Origin: Curtobacterium flaccumfaciens UCD-AKU
GTDB lineage: Bacteria > Actinomycetota > Actinomycetes > Actinomycetales > Microbacteriaceae
DNA length: 39,878 nucleotides
NCBI RefSeq assembly: GCF_000349565.1
Contig: NZ_APJN01000097.1
Location: forward strand, 1 to 39,878
Direction of reading: 5' to 3'
The translations under genes were made by a program, and so were the position numbers. The notes beneath the pieces are model-generated. The model saw nothing but the letters and a program-made list of their open reading frames with translations, made no database searches and had not been told where the DNA came from. Position 1 is the first letter of the stretch. Every line of letters begins with the position of its first letter. This document shows, piece by piece, positions 1 through 7,800 of this stretch.

Positions 1-159
1 CCAGAGAGGCATTCGTCTTGTTCCACCGTCGGACACGTCGAATCACTTCGACTTCTTCGGGGGGATGTTGCCTGAGCGGGACCCCGTCCGGACTGCGCAT
101 CCAGGGCTTGCACCCTGTGACCGTCTCGGCCGTTCCGTTCTCCGCCTCAGCGGCAACGA

Positions 160-195
160 GTGATTACTCTACACAGGCCCCAGGGGGCCCGCCAA
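160..195 (-). promoter_or_regulatory. Possible leftward promoter with a long leader leaving the window
   Basis: On the minus strand TTGGCG (195-190) is followed after 18 bases by TAGAGT (171-166), a plausible -35/-10 pair pointing left. The roughly 150 bases to the window edge carry codons that are rare in this genome in every frame, so they look like an untranslated leader or small RNA rather than coding sequence. The gene it serves lies outside the window. No known riboswitch or RNA family was recognised. From about 196 to 289 I see nothing further. Confidence 0.35.
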
Positions 196-289
196 CCGTC
201 CTTCCTCCCGGGCGTGTCGCACTCCGGTGAACGGGAGCTGTCCCCCGGGTTTCCGGTGATCGACGGGGTGGACGCACCCCGGGAACGAC

Positions 290-323
290 GGAAGGCACGG
301 CGCGAACCCGCACCGTGCCTCCC
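290..323 (-). terminator. Hairpin terminator after rlmN
   Basis: Arms AGGCACGG (293-300) and CCGTGCCT (313-320) pair perfectly around a 12-base loop, extended by outer G-C pairs. It lies about 50 bases past the rlmN stop codon. There is no U-tract, as is usual in high-GC actinobacteria. The stem resembles the hairpins at 28617 and 31455. Confidence 0.6.
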
Positions 324-374
324 GAACGAACAGACGACCAGACCAACTGGACCGGACCGACTGACCGGACCGAC

Positions 375-1607
375 CTACTCGGCCGCGGCCAACTGCCCGC
401 ACGCCCCGTCGATCTCCTTGCCGCGGGTGTCACGCAGGGTCGTCGGGATGCCGGCGGCGTTGAGTCGGCGGACGAACTCGTCCTGCACGTGCACCTCGGA
501 CGAGGTCCAGACGGAGCCCGGCGTCGGGTTGAGCGGGATCGGGTTGACGTGCACCCATCCCTTGCCACGCTTGTTCAGCTTCTCGGCGAGCAGGTCGGCT
601 CGCCAGGCGTGGTCGTTCATGTCCTTGATGAGCGCGTACTCGATCGAGACACGACGGCCCGTCTTGACGTAGTAGTTGTGGGCGGCATCGATCGCCTCGT
701 CGGCCTTCCAGCGCGAGTTCACCGGGATGAGCTCGTCGCGGAGTTCGTCGTCGGGGGCGTGCAGGGACAGCGCGAAGGTGAGCGGGATCCCTTCGTCCGC
801 GAGCTTGATCATCGCCGGCACCAGTCCGACGGTCGACACCGTGATGCCGCGGGCACTCATGCCGAGGCCGTTCGGCTGCGGTGCGACCATCAACCGCACC
901 GCGTCCATCACCCGCTTGTAGTTCGCGAGCGGCTCCCCCATGCCCATGAACACGATGTTCGTCACGCGTTCGGCGTCGACGCGGTCGTTGCCGCCCTTGC
1001 GGGGATCGCCCCCGAGCTCACCGGCGGCGATCGCGGCGTTGGCCCGGACGATCTGCTCGATGATCTCGGCGGTGGACATGTTGCGGGTCAGCCCGGCCTG
1101 GCCGGTGGCGCAGAACGGGCAGTTCATGCCGCACCCGGCCTGGGACGACACGCACAGCGTGATCCGGCCGGGGTACCGCATCAGGACCGACTCGACCAGG
1201 GCGCCGTCGTGCAGCTTCCAGAGGAACTTGATGGTGTCGCCGTTGTCCGTCGCGAGCCGCCGGGTCTCGGTGAGGAGCGGCGGCAGCATCCCGGCGACGA
1301 GCTGCTCCCGCTGGGCGGCGGGCAGGTCGGTCATCTTGGCCGGGTCGGACGTGTAGTGCTGGAAGTAGTGGGTCGCAAGCTGCTTGGCGCGGAACCCGGG
1401 CAGACCGAGCTCCTTGACGCGGGCCTCGCGTTCCTCGGCCGTCAGGTCGGCCAGGTGCACGGGCGGCTTGCCACGCTTCGGGGACGCGAACTGCAGGAGC
1501 GGCCGGCCGTCGGTGTCGGTGGCCTGCTTCCAGCCCTCGGTGCGCGGGCGCACCTGCGGACGAGCAGACTGCTGCTGTTCGAACGGGGTGCGGGTGTCGG
1601 AAGCCAT
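375..1607 (-). CDS. rlmN: RlmN, dual-specificity 23S rRNA/tRNA adenine C2 methyltransferase
   Basis: This is a radical-SAM enzyme that methylates C2 of A2503 in 23S rRNA and of A37 in some tRNAs, supporting translational fidelity. The protein (about 410 residues) has the radical SAM cysteine motif CxxxCxxC in [15 protein letters not shown], the [11 protein letters not shown] segment typical of the family, and a C-terminal GACGQL segment carrying the second catalytic cysteine. Length and order match the family. I place the start at ATG 1607 rather than the GTG just before it, because TATCCT sits exactly 6 bases upstream, the leaderless spacing seen at other genes here. It appears monocistronic, with a hairpin after the stop. 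The next gene on the same strand begins about 1 kb upstream. Confidence 0.95.
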   Translation of the reverse strand: MASDTRTPFEQQQSARPQVRPRTEGWKQATDTDGRPLLQFASPKRGKPPVHLADLTAEEREARVKELGLPGFRAKQLATHYFQHYTSDPAKMTDLPAAQREQLVAGMLPPLLTETRRLATDNGDTIKFLWKLHDGALVESVLMRYPGRITLCVSSQAGCGMNCPFCATGQAGLTRNMSTAEIIEQIVRANAAIAAGELGGDPRKGGNDRVDAERVTNIVFMGMGEPLANYKRVMDAVRLMVAPQPNGLGMSARGITVSTVGLVPAMIKLADEGIPLTFALSLHAPDDELRDELIPVNSRWKADEAIDAAHNYYVKTGRRVSIEYALIKDMNDHAWRADLLAEKLNKRGKGWVHVNPIPLNPTPGSVWTSSEVHVQDEFVRRLNAAGIPTTLRDTRGKEIDGACGQLAAAE

Positions 1608-1619
1608 CACTCCAGGATA
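1608..1619 (-). promoter_or_regulatory. rlmN -10 box, leaderless start
   Basis: TATCCT (1619-1614 on the minus strand) is followed by six bases and then ATG 1607. The six bases GGAGTG contain a GGAG, but it is too close to the ATG to act as a normal ribosome binding site. Transcription would start at or next to the start codon. Confidence 0.5.
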
Positions 1620-1700
1620 CGGGAGGCCCGTGATCCGTGGGGACGCCCCGTCCGGGTGGTCCTGCAGGTCACCACCAGGGCCCCAGCGCGGTCCGCCGGG

Positions 1701-2675
1701 TCAGCTGCCGGCCGGCAGGACGCGGGCGAAGTGGTGCGCCGCCGAGTACATCGGGACGATGTCGACGACCTCGCCCGGGTGCGGTGCCTGCAGCACGAGC
1801 CCCTGGCCGAGGTACAGGCCGACGTGGTCGTCGTCGTCGTACACGACGAGGTCGCCCGGCAACGCCTCGGACTCGGGGATCGTGGTGGCGACGGCGTCCT
1901 GCGTCGGCACGTAGTGCACGAGCTGGATCCCCACCGCCTGGTACGCGACCATGGTGAGCCCGGAGCAGTCGATGCCCTCGTGGCTCGCGCCGCCCTCGAC
2001 GTACGGGTCCCCCATGTACTGCAGGGCGGTCGCCAGGATCGTGGCCCGGTCGCCGCCGGCCGACAGCGCGGCGGACAACGCGGACTGTGCCTGCGCCGTC
2101 GTCACCCCGAACCGCAGGTCGAGCGTCGGGTAGGACACGATCGTCGTGGTGGTGGTCATGCCGTCGGTCGAGACCACGGGGACCTGCACGTCGTGCGCCA
2201 CCGTGAAGGTCTGGGCGTCCTGTGCCGTGGTCGTGCCGGAGCGGGTGTCGACCGGCAGCGCGTCGGCGTTCGCGGGCAGGGCGAGCGTCAGGCTCGAGGT
2301 CACGGCGATGGCGGGGGCCAGCAGGATCGCGGCGCGCTTCGCGTTCGCGGAACGACGGATGTGCCGCGGGTCGAGTGCTCGTTCGGCACGCAGGGTGGTG
2401 GTCCGGCTCAGTACCGCGCTGCCGGCCGACGACGCGACGGGGGCGGGACGCGGCTGCATCCGCACGGTCCGGGCCGGCTTCGGGTGCTCGACGAAGGTGG
2501 AACGGGCGGCTGCGGGGCCGAGGGCCGAGCGGCGTCCGCGGGGACGGGACTGCTGCGTGTCCGGCGTCAGCGGCGCGGGATCGGCCGCGGGGTGCGTGTG
2601 CGGTCGCGCGGGGTGCGTGTGCGTCCGCGCGGGCTGACGGTCGTCGGCTGCTGCAGGCAGGGTGTGGCGTCCCAT
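1701..2675 (-). CDS. Secreted or membrane-anchored NlpC/P60 peptidoglycan endopeptidase
   Basis: A C40-family cysteine peptidase expected to cut peptide stems of peptidoglycan outside the membrane. The protein (324 residues) has a long polar N-terminal region (about 1-110) with His/Pro-rich repeats, one hydrophobic segment (about 115-137) ending in ALPANA-DA, which fits a signal peptide or anchor, a linker, and a C-terminal NlpC/P60 domain (about 210-324). The catalytic Cys237 lies in GIDCSGLT and the His284 in DDHVGLYLG; a following His in QAPHPGE may complete the triad. ATG 2675 is chosen because GGAAGG precedes it at good spacing; an upstream GTG at 2729 has none. The unusually long cytoplasmic N-terminus ahead of the hydrophobic segment argues for a type II membrane anchor as an alternative to cleavage. 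Confidence 0.88.
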   Translation of the reverse strand: MGRHTLPAAADDRQPARTHTHPARPHTHPAADPAPLTPDTQQSRPRGRRSALGPAAARSTFVEHPKPARTVRMQPRPAPVASSAGSAVLSRTTTLRAERALDPRHIRRSANAKRAAILLAPAIAVTSSLTLALPANADALPVDTRSGTTTAQDAQTFTVAHDVQVPVVSTDGMTTTTTIVSYPTLDLRFGVTTAQAQSALSAALSAGGDRATILATALQYMGDPYVEGGASHEGIDCSGLTMVAYQAVGIQLVHYVPTQDAVATTIPESEALPGDLVVYDDDDHVGLYLGQGLVLQAPHPGEVVDIVPMYSAAHHFARVLPAGS

Positions 2676-2857
2676 GGGTCCTTCCGGGTCGGGACCACTC
2701 GGCGGTCCGGAAAGTAACGTATTGGTCACGACGGTGTCCGCGGCTGGGCAGCGCCGGAGTGTTCCTGCAGCTGGTCACAGGAACGATCACCGCTCGCAGG
2801 CCACTCCGACGACGCGCACGGCTGTTCCGGAGCCGGCGTGCGGCCGTGGGGACGGGC

Positions 2858-3616
2858 TCAGACCGACGTGACCCGCATGGCGGCGGCGATCCGGGCCTCC
2901 CGGTCGGCGGCCAGACGGTCGAGGCGGGCCGACAGCGCGAGGACGGACGCGTCCACCGGACTGTCCCCCGAGATGTCCCCCGAGATCGGGACACCGGCGC
3001 GGACCGCGAGTGGCAGGACGCCCGCCCAGACGGTGTGGTCCTCGCCGTCGGCCGGGTCCTCGCCGACCCCGTGGGCACGGACCTTGACGCTCGCGCGGTC
3101 GAGGGGCAGCTGGAGGACCTGGGTGGCGCGGACCTCCTTCGCGGTCATCTCGCGCACCTCGGCTCGGCGCCCAGGCATGAGGTGGTCCGCCACCTGCCAG
3201 AGCGCTTCGGCACGCAGGTCGGTCGGGACGACGGTGGCGCGGCCGGCGATCATCGCGCTGCGGTAGTTCGCGGAGCTGTCGTTGGTGGAGCGGGCGAACA
3301 CCAGGCCGTCCAGGTGGGTGACGGTCGCGGCCACCGGGATGCCCTCGGCCCCGGCGTCGAGGAACAGGCCGCCTCCGGTCGAGCCGTGCAGCAGCATCAC
3401 CGGGCCGTCGCCGAGGTCCCCGACGGCGCAGAGGAAGGGCAGGACCACGGGGTGGCCGCCGCGGACGATGCCGACGTGCGCGACGTGGGCTTCGGCGAGG
3501 ATCGCGTCGAGGACTCCCGGGTCGTCGGACTGGCGGTCGCGCAGGCGGCGGACGCGGAGCGAGGGACCGTCGGCGGCGGGTTCCGTGGGGTGCGGCTGGG
3601 CGTTCGGGGTGGGCAT
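2858..3616 (-). CDS. Pyridoxamine 5'-phosphate oxidase-fold flavoprotein
   Basis: A 252-residue protein of the FMN-binding split-barrel group (PNPOx-like, nitroimidazole-resistance-like). The segment starting LRVRRLRDRQSDDPGVLDAI, then GIVRGGHPVVLPFLCAV, the LLHGSTGGG loop and the later RSTNDSSANYRSAMIAGRA stretch match the family's FMN-binding barrel. The substrate cannot be read from sequence; it may reduce a flavin- or F420-dependent substrate or act on a B6 vitamer. It is divergent from a MocR-type PLP-dependent regulator, and such pairs are common, so it is probably that regulator's target. A TAGCGT box lies exactly six bases before ATG 3616, indicating a leaderless transcript, and GGACCA-type repeats lie just upstream. 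Confidence 0.82.
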   Translation of the reverse strand: MPTPNAQPHPTEPAADGPSLRVRRLRDRQSDDPGVLDAILAEAHVAHVGIVRGGHPVVLPFLCAVGDLGDGPVMLLHGSTGGGLFLDAGAEGIPVAATVTHLDGLVFARSTNDSSANYRSAMIAGRATVVPTDLRAEALWQVADHLMPGRRAEVREMTAKEVRATQVLQLPLDRASVKVRAHGVGEDPADGEDHTVWAGVLPLAVRAGVPISGDISGDSPVDASVLALSARLDRLAADREARIAAAMRVTSV

Positions 3617-3683
3617 GCGCTCACGCTAGGGTCGCCAGTGGTCCGATGCGTGGACCAGTTCGGAGCGATCACGGTGGACCAGT
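3617..3683. promoter_or_regulatory. Divergent promoters and candidate MocR operator repeats
   Basis: Leftward: TAGCGT (3628-3623) then six bases then ATG 3616. Rightward: TAGGGT (3627-3632) then five bases then GTG 3638, so the two -10 boxes share the central CTAG. A GGACCA half-site occurs three times: inverted as TGGTCC at 3639-3644, and direct at 3652-3657 and 3676-3681. The last two belong to a 10-base direct repeat GTGGACCAGT spaced 24 bases apart. Known MocR/PdxR sites combine direct and inverted repeats, so this is a fitting autoregulatory operator, although part of it overlaps the coding start. Confidence 0.5.
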
Positions 3684-5101
3684 CGAGCAAGGTGTCCGGT
3701 GTCGTGGCCCGGGTCCGTGCGATGGTGCACGACGGCACCCTGCGCGAGGGCGATCCACTGCCGTCGACGCGTGCACTGGCGGCAGAGCTCGGGGTGGCGC
3801 GCGGCACCGTCGTCGCGGCCTACGAACAGCTCGACGGCGAGGGGTACCTGCGCACGCGGCACGGTGCGGTGGCCCGGGTCGCGGCGGATGTGCACGGCCG
3901 GACGCCGGGTGGGTCGGTGGCGGGCGACGCCGGGCCCGGCTCGCCCGTCGCCTTCGTCGACGCCGTCCCGGCCAATCCGTCGCCCGCGGTGCGCATCGAC
4001 TGCCGGCCGGGCATCCCCGCCGTGACCGCGATCCCCCAGCGGGACTGGCGGGCCGCCTGGCGTGCAGCGGCGTCGGCCCCGCTCCGGAACGCGATCGCGG
4101 AGCCGCTCGGCTCCCCCGAGCTGCGGGCACAGGTCGTCGTCCAGCTCGGCCTGACCCGCGGGTTCACGACGACGGTCGACCGGGTGCTCGTGACCGCGGG
4201 GACCTCGGAGGCGCTGTCGCTGATCACCGAGGCGCTGCGGGGCCTGCTGGGTCGTCCACCCGTCTTCGGCGTCGAGGACCCCGGCTACCGCACCGGGCAC
4301 CGGGCGATCACGAGCGCGGGCGGGACCCTCGTCGCCGTCCCGGTCGGGGAGGACGGACTCGACCTCGACGTGCTCGAGGCTGCGGGGCCGGTCGACGCGG
4401 TGCTGGTCAGTCCGACCCACCAGTACCCGCTCGGCTCGGTGATGCCGGCGGCCCGGCGCCGTCGGCTGCTCGCCTGGGCGGCTGCGACCGGCACGGTGGT
4501 GGTCGAGGACGACTACGACTCGGAGTTCCGGCATCGCGGGACGCCCGTGCCCGCGCTGGCCGCACTCGACGCCGAGGGCGTGGTGCTGCACGTCGGCGGG
4601 TTCTCGAAGACGCTCGACCCGCGACTGCGGTGCGCCTGGGTCGTCCTGCCCTCCGCAGCAGGTGCCGGGATCGGTGTGGCGGTGGCGGAGGCGGTGCTGT
4701 CGGCGCGGCGTGCACGCGGCGCGGTGGTCGCCGAGCCGGTGCAGGCGGCACTGGCCCACCTGCTGCGCACGGGTGCGCTGCGGCGGCACCTGGGTCGGGT
4801 GCGCCGCGACTACGCGCATCGCCGAGCCCGGATCGCGGCCCGGCTCGACGACGTCACCGGACTGGAGGCCCGTGCCCTGAACGGCGGACTGCACGCGGTG
4901 GTCACGTGGTCGGGTCCGACCACCGGGGCCGACGTCGCCGAGCGGATGGCGGACGCCGGGGTACGAGTGGCGACGCTCGAGGAGTACGGGCTCGCGCCCG
5001 GCAGCGCACCGGCGGGCATCGTGTTCGGCTACGGCGCCGTGACGCTGCCGGAACTCGACCGGGCGCTCGACGCGCTGGTGGAGTCCGTCGCGCACGGCTG
5101 A
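3638..5101 (+). CDS. MocR/PdxR-type GntR regulator with aminotransferase-like domain
   Basis: A transcription factor of the MocR subfamily: an N-terminal GntR winged helix (about residues 15-85, with LPSTRALAAELGVARGTVVAAYEQL) joined to a PLP-binding fold-type I aminotransferase domain (about 120-487). PLP residues are visible: EDDYDSEFR and the Schiff-base Lys324 in GGFSKTLDP. In this family PLP or a related amine is a ligand, not a substrate. Length (487) is normal. The start is uncertain: GTG 3638 has a -10 box five bases upstream, GTG 3650 is possible, and GTG 3674 has a GGAG eight bases before it but would trim the domain start. It probably controls the divergent PNPOx-fold gene and itself; an alternative is control of PLP synthesis genes elsewhere. 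Confidence 0.85.
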   Translation: MVRCVDQFGAITVDQSSKVSGVVARVRAMVHDGTLREGDPLPSTRALAAELGVARGTVVAAYEQLDGEGYLRTRHGAVARVAADVHGRTPGGSVAGDAGPGSPVAFVDAVPANPSPAVRIDCRPGIPAVTAIPQRDWRAAWRAAASAPLRNAIAEPLGSPELRAQVVVQLGLTRGFTTTVDRVLVTAGTSEALSLITEALRGLLGRPPVFGVEDPGYRTGHRAITSAGGTLVAVPVGEDGLDLDVLEAAGPVDAVLVSPTHQYPLGSVMPAARRRRLLAWAAATGTVVVEDDYDSEFRHRGTPVPALAALDAEGVVLHVGGFSKTLDPRLRCAWVVLPSAAGAGIGVAVAEAVLSARRARGAVVAEPVQAALAHLLRTGALRRHLGRVRRDYAHRRARIAARLDDVTGLEARALNGGLHAVVTWSGPTTGADVAERMADAGVRVATLEEYGLAPGSAPAGIVFGYGAVTLPELDRALDALVESVAHG

Positions 5102-5135
5102 CCGGTCGCCCGCCCGCACGCACGGCCACGCGGGG

Positions 5136-5330
5136 TCAGCGGGACTCGGCGATGCCGTTCTTCCGGGCGTTCACGAGGTCGGCGAGCGACGGTTCGCCGA
5201 CCTCGCCGGGCAGTGCGTGCCCGCGGCGTGCGGCCTTGCGGACCTGTCGGTAGGTGGTGACGCGCAGGGGGTCCACCCCGTCGGCGGACTCGTAGTTCGA
5301 CGGGGTGCTGGTGGTGGTCGATTCGGTCAT
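5136..5330 (-). CDS. Small conserved-looking protein of unknown function
   Basis: A 64-residue protein with a Thr/Ser-rich start and a basic, polar body (DPLRVTTYRQVRKAARRG, then ADLVNARKNGI). No membrane segment and no recognised domain. Translation from ATG 5330 keeps the compositionally gene-like part; an in-frame ATG at 5453 would add a 41-residue basic extension that overlaps the neighbouring operator and looks spurious. A TACCGT box lies eight bases before ATG 5330, so it may be leaderless. It converges on the MocR gene with a 34-base gap and is divergent from the YtrA-type regulator. It could be a genuine small gene or a chance frame; codon third positions are GC-rich, favouring a real gene. 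Confidence 0.5.
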   Translation of the reverse strand: MTESTTTSTPSNYESADGVDPLRVTTYRQVRKAARRGHALPGEVGEPSLADLVNARKNGIAESR

Positions 5331-5445
5331 CGCGACGGACGGTACGCGTGCCGGAGCCCGCCGGAACCGCGTCCTGCGTTCCGCGGCCAAACGGCGTCCG
5401 AGCAGGGTCTCGACGGGCGGGTGACCCCTGGTGGCGAGCGGGATT

Positions 5446-5464
5446 GTTCGCATAGAATGCGAAC
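5446..5464 (+). promoter_or_regulatory. Palindromic operator overlapping a leaderless -10 box
   Basis: GTTCGCAT (5446-5453) and ATGCGAAC (5457-5464) form a perfect 8-base inverted repeat around AGA. The -10-like TAGAAT (5453-5458) lies inside it, and ATG 5465 follows six bases later, directly at the edge of the palindrome. A bound GntR dimer would cover the -10 and the transcription start, so autorepression is likely. Confidence 0.65.
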
Positions 5465-5815
5465 ATGTTGATCACCGTCGACCCGGGGGCCCGCGCGACC
5501 CTGGCGGAACAGGTCGCCACCCAGATCCGTCACGCGATCGCCCGCGGCGAGCTCCGGAACGGCGAGCGACTGCCCGCAGCGCGCGACCTCGCGGCCTCGG
5601 TCGACGTCAACATGCACACTGTCCTGCGCGCCTACGCGCTGCTGCAGGACGACGGACTGATCGAGTTGCGGCGTGGCCGCGGTGCGACGGTCCTGCGGTC
5701 GGGCAACGCCTCGTTCGACCGGTTGCGCACGCTCGTCGACGAGCTGCGCGACCAGGCGGACACCCTCGGCGTCCCGCTCGACGACCTGTTCACGATGATC
5801 AAGGGGGCACGATGA
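5465..5815 (+). CDS. GntR-family regulator, YtrA type
   Basis: A 116-residue DNA-binding protein: winged helix-turn-helix in residues 5-75 (LAEQVATQIRHAIARGEL, then GERLPAARDLAASVDVNMHTVLRAYALLQDDGLIELRRGRG) and a short helical tail for dimerisation instead of a large ligand domain. This short architecture is the YtrA subfamily, which usually represses a co-transcribed membrane protein or ABC transporter. Its stop overlaps the start of the DUF1648 membrane gene by ATGA, so the two are co-translated. The palindrome at 5446-5464 is its likely operator. The effector is unknown; cell-envelope stress is the usual theme for this subfamily, which is inference here. Confidence 0.88.
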   Translation: MLITVDPGARATLAEQVATQIRHAIARGELRNGERLPAARDLAASVDVNMHTVLRAYALLQDDGLIELRRGRGATVLRSGNASFDRLRTLVDELRDQADTLGVPLDDLFTMIKGAR

Positions 5816-6768
5816 CGACACGACCGATGACCACGGGCACACGGCTGGCGGTGGTGGCACCAGGGCTCCTGGTCGCGGTGGGACTGGTGCTCACCGCGGT
5901 CCTCGCGGCGCCCGCCATGCCGTCACGGATCGCGATCCACTTCCGGACGGACGGCACAGCGGACGGCTGGGGCTCCCCCTGGACGGCGTTCTGGGTCACC
6001 CTGGCGGTGGCGCTCGTGGCCGTCGGGCTCGCGATGGGCGCGCTGCGGTGGCACGACAAGCGGACCGCGGCCACCGTGCTGCTCGTCGCGAACCTGCTGG
6101 CCGGGACCCTCGGGTCCGCCTGGGTCCTGCTGGCCTGGACGAACACGGCCGGCGACGGCACCCTGTCCCCGTGGTGGACGGTGCCGTTCCTGCTCGTCGC
6201 CGTGGTGGTCGCCGCCGTCCCCGTGCTCGCACTGTTCCGGGTCGCTGCACCCGTGCCGGCGTACGACGTCGCACCCCTGACCGTCGGGCCCGACACCCGG
6301 GTGGCCTGGCGTGCACGCGTCGGCAGCCGGTGGTTCGCGCTGCTCGGGGCGCTCGTCGTGCTGCTCGGCGTCGGGACCGCGGTCTGGACGGTGTCGGCGG
6401 GCGTGACCACGGCGGTCGTGTCCGGTCTGGCCATGGTGCTCGCGGGGCTCGCCGTGCTGGTGCTGGCGCGGGTGGAGCTCACGGTCGACCGACGGGGCAT
6501 GCGGCTCACGTCCACCTGGACGAGGATCCCGCTCATGCGGGTGCCGTTGGAGCGCATCGAGTCGTGCGGCTGGGAGCAGGTGTCCCCCGGGCAGTGGGGT
6601 GGCTGGGGCTACCGGATCTCGGGCCGCGGCGTCGCCTACGTCGTGCGGTCCGGGCCGGGGCTGGTCGCACGGCTCCGCGGCGGGCAAGCGCGGATGGTGA
6701 CCGTGCCCGACGCTGCGGGCGGCGCCGCAGCGCTGGGCGCACTGCTCGCCGGGCGCGAGACGATCTGA
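5812..6768 (+). CDS. DUF1648-domain integral membrane protein
   Basis: A 318-residue membrane protein with about six predicted membrane segments. The first (about 12-34) is followed by MPSRIAIHFRTDGTADGWGSP, the DUF1648 signature, then paired segments near 55-80 and 85-135, a cytoplasmic stretch, two more segments near 175-222, and a soluble C-terminal domain of about 95 residues. DUF1648 proteins such as Bacillus YhgE/SdpI relatives are linked to regulator-membrane-protein pairs and sometimes toxin immunity; the function here is not known. It overlaps the YtrA-type regulator by four bases and is expected to be under its control. A strong hairpin follows the stop, ending the operon. Confidence 0.75.
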   Translation: MTTRPMTTGTRLAVVAPGLLVAVGLVLTAVLAAPAMPSRIAIHFRTDGTADGWGSPWTAFWVTLAVALVAVGLAMGALRWHDKRTAATVLLVANLLAGTLGSAWVLLAWTNTAGDGTLSPWWTVPFLLVAVVVAAVPVLALFRVAAPVPAYDVAPLTVGPDTRVAWRARVGSRWFALLGALVVLLGVGTAVWTVSAGVTTAVVSGLAMVLAGLAVLVLARVELTVDRRGMRLTSTWTRIPLMRVPLERIESCGWEQVSPGQWGGWGYRISGRGVAYVVRSGPGLVARLRGGQARMVTVPDAAGGAAALGALLAGRETI

Positions 6769-6823
6769 CGGGGCCGGACCGGGCCTCCAGGGCGGCTGGC
6801 GAGGAGCAGCCGTGGCGGCACGG

Positions 6824-6860
6824 GGAACGCCCCGCCGGAAGGGGGTCGGCGGGGCGTTCC
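6824..6860. terminator. Bidirectional hairpin terminator
   Basis: A perfect 13-base stem, GGAACGCCCCGCC (6824-6836) with GGCGGGGCGTTCC (6848-6860), around an 11-base loop. It sits between the convergent DUF1648 gene and the apnO-like gene and would end both operons. Confidence 0.8.
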
Positions 6861-6882
6861 GGTCCGTGGGGACCGCGGGTGA

Positions 6883-7800
6883 TCAGCGCCGGACGGCGTC
6901 GATCTTCAGCATCTTCGCGATGACCGAGTCGAGCTCGCTGTCGTCGAAGACCTGCTTCCAGTCCTCCTTGATGAGCTTCTCGCGGCCGTAGCCCATCGCG
7001 ATGTGGCAGGCGTCGGAGAACGGGTTCGAGCCGCGCAGGCCGTTCGTCAGCGCGATCCAGGTGTGGCCGTGGAGCATGGCGCGGGCGGCCTCGCGGGGCA
7101 CGCCGACACCGGTGACCGTTTCTTCGAGGGCGTCGTTGAGGAAGTCGCCGATCATGCAGGCGATGGTCTCGACCAGGGTCGGCTCGAGCACGGCGAGCTG
7201 CTTCACCGTCACCCAGTGCACCTGGATGACCGGCGCGTACATGGTGGTGATGACGGCCTCGGCGACGGCCTTGGCGCGCTCGTCCTGGTCGCCGAGCGAC
7301 TCTGACGCGTCGAAGGCCGCGATCACCTCCTGCGGGGCGGCGATGCCACCGAAGGTGTCGTCCCACTCGGCCTTGGTGGTGCGCTCGAGGAACACCGACG
7401 GGTGGCACGGGTGCGCCACGGCGTAGTGGACGTCCTCGCGCTTGGCGAGCAGTCCGGCGTAGGCGGCGGCGGGGTCGAGCGTCAGGATCGTGGCGCCGGG
7501 CTGCATCACGGGGACGAGCTGCTCGGAGACGGTGCCGAGCAGGACGTCGGGCACGGCGAGGATGACGACGTCGGCGGCCTTCGCGGCGTCGAGGCTGTCG
7601 GTGATCTCGCGGCCGAGGGCCCGGATGCGCTCCTGGCCGGCGGGCGAGGCCTCGCTGTACAGGGTCGTGTACTCGCTCTTCGCGAAGTTGTTCGAGACGC
7701 GGGTGCCCATCTTGCCGCCGGCACCGATCACGGCGACGGTGACGTCGGCCGTGCCGGATCCGGCAGCGACGGTGTGGGGGGTGGTGACGGTGTCGGTCAT
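6883..7800 (-). CDS. apnO: 6PGDH-like oxidoreductase, probable D-apionate oxidoisomerase
   Basis: A 305-residue NAD(P)-dependent protein: N-terminal Rossmann fold with GAGGKMG (26-32) and a C-terminal phosphogluconate-dehydrogenase-like helical domain, with the HPCHPSVF motif between them. D-apionate oxidoisomerase (ApnO), which oxidises and rearranges D-apionate to 3-oxo-isoapionate with NAD, has this architecture. It is the last gene of a six-gene operon and its ATG overlaps the stop of the TIM-barrel gene upstream by ATGA. The assignment rests on the combination with an OiaC-like decarboxylase, erythrulose-processing enzymes and an anion symporter, rather than on a catalytic residue I can name. 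Alternative: a dehydrogenase for another branched or 4-carbon sugar acid. Confidence 0.62.
   Translation of the reverse strand: MTDTVTTPHTVAAGSGTADVTVAVIGAGGKMGTRVSNNFAKSEYTTLYSEASPAGQERIRALGREITDSLDAAKAADVVILAVPDVLLGTVSEQLVPVMQPGATILTLDPAAAYAGLLAKREDVHYAVAHPCHPSVFLERTTKAEWDDTFGGIAAPQEVIAAFDASESLGDQDERAKAVAEAVITTMYAPVIQVHWVTVKQLAVLEPTLVETIACMIGDFLNDALEETVTGVGVPREAARAMLHGHTWIALTNGLRGSNPFSDACHIAMGYGREKLIKEDWKQVFDDSELDSVIAKMLKIDAVRR

Noticed and set aside
1..100. Start of a protein gene reading left off the edge from an ATG near base 98
   Set aside because: The frame uses codons such as ATT, AAT, TCT and GAA that are rare in the neighbouring genes, and no family was recognised; a leader is more likely.
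315..2717. An 800-residue reading frame opposite rlmN and the NlpC/P60 gene
   Set aside because: It is the complementary-strand shadow of two well-supported genes, has repetitive Arg/Gly/Val/Asp composition and no domain. Similar long opposite frames at 9917-12289, 12115-13359, 16308-18848 and 23900-26365 were dropped for the same reason.
2730..2857. c-di-AMP riboswitch before the NlpC/P60 gene
   Set aside because: Such riboswitches often precede cell-wall hydrolases in actinobacteria, but the gap is short and lacks the conserved core sequences I would expect.
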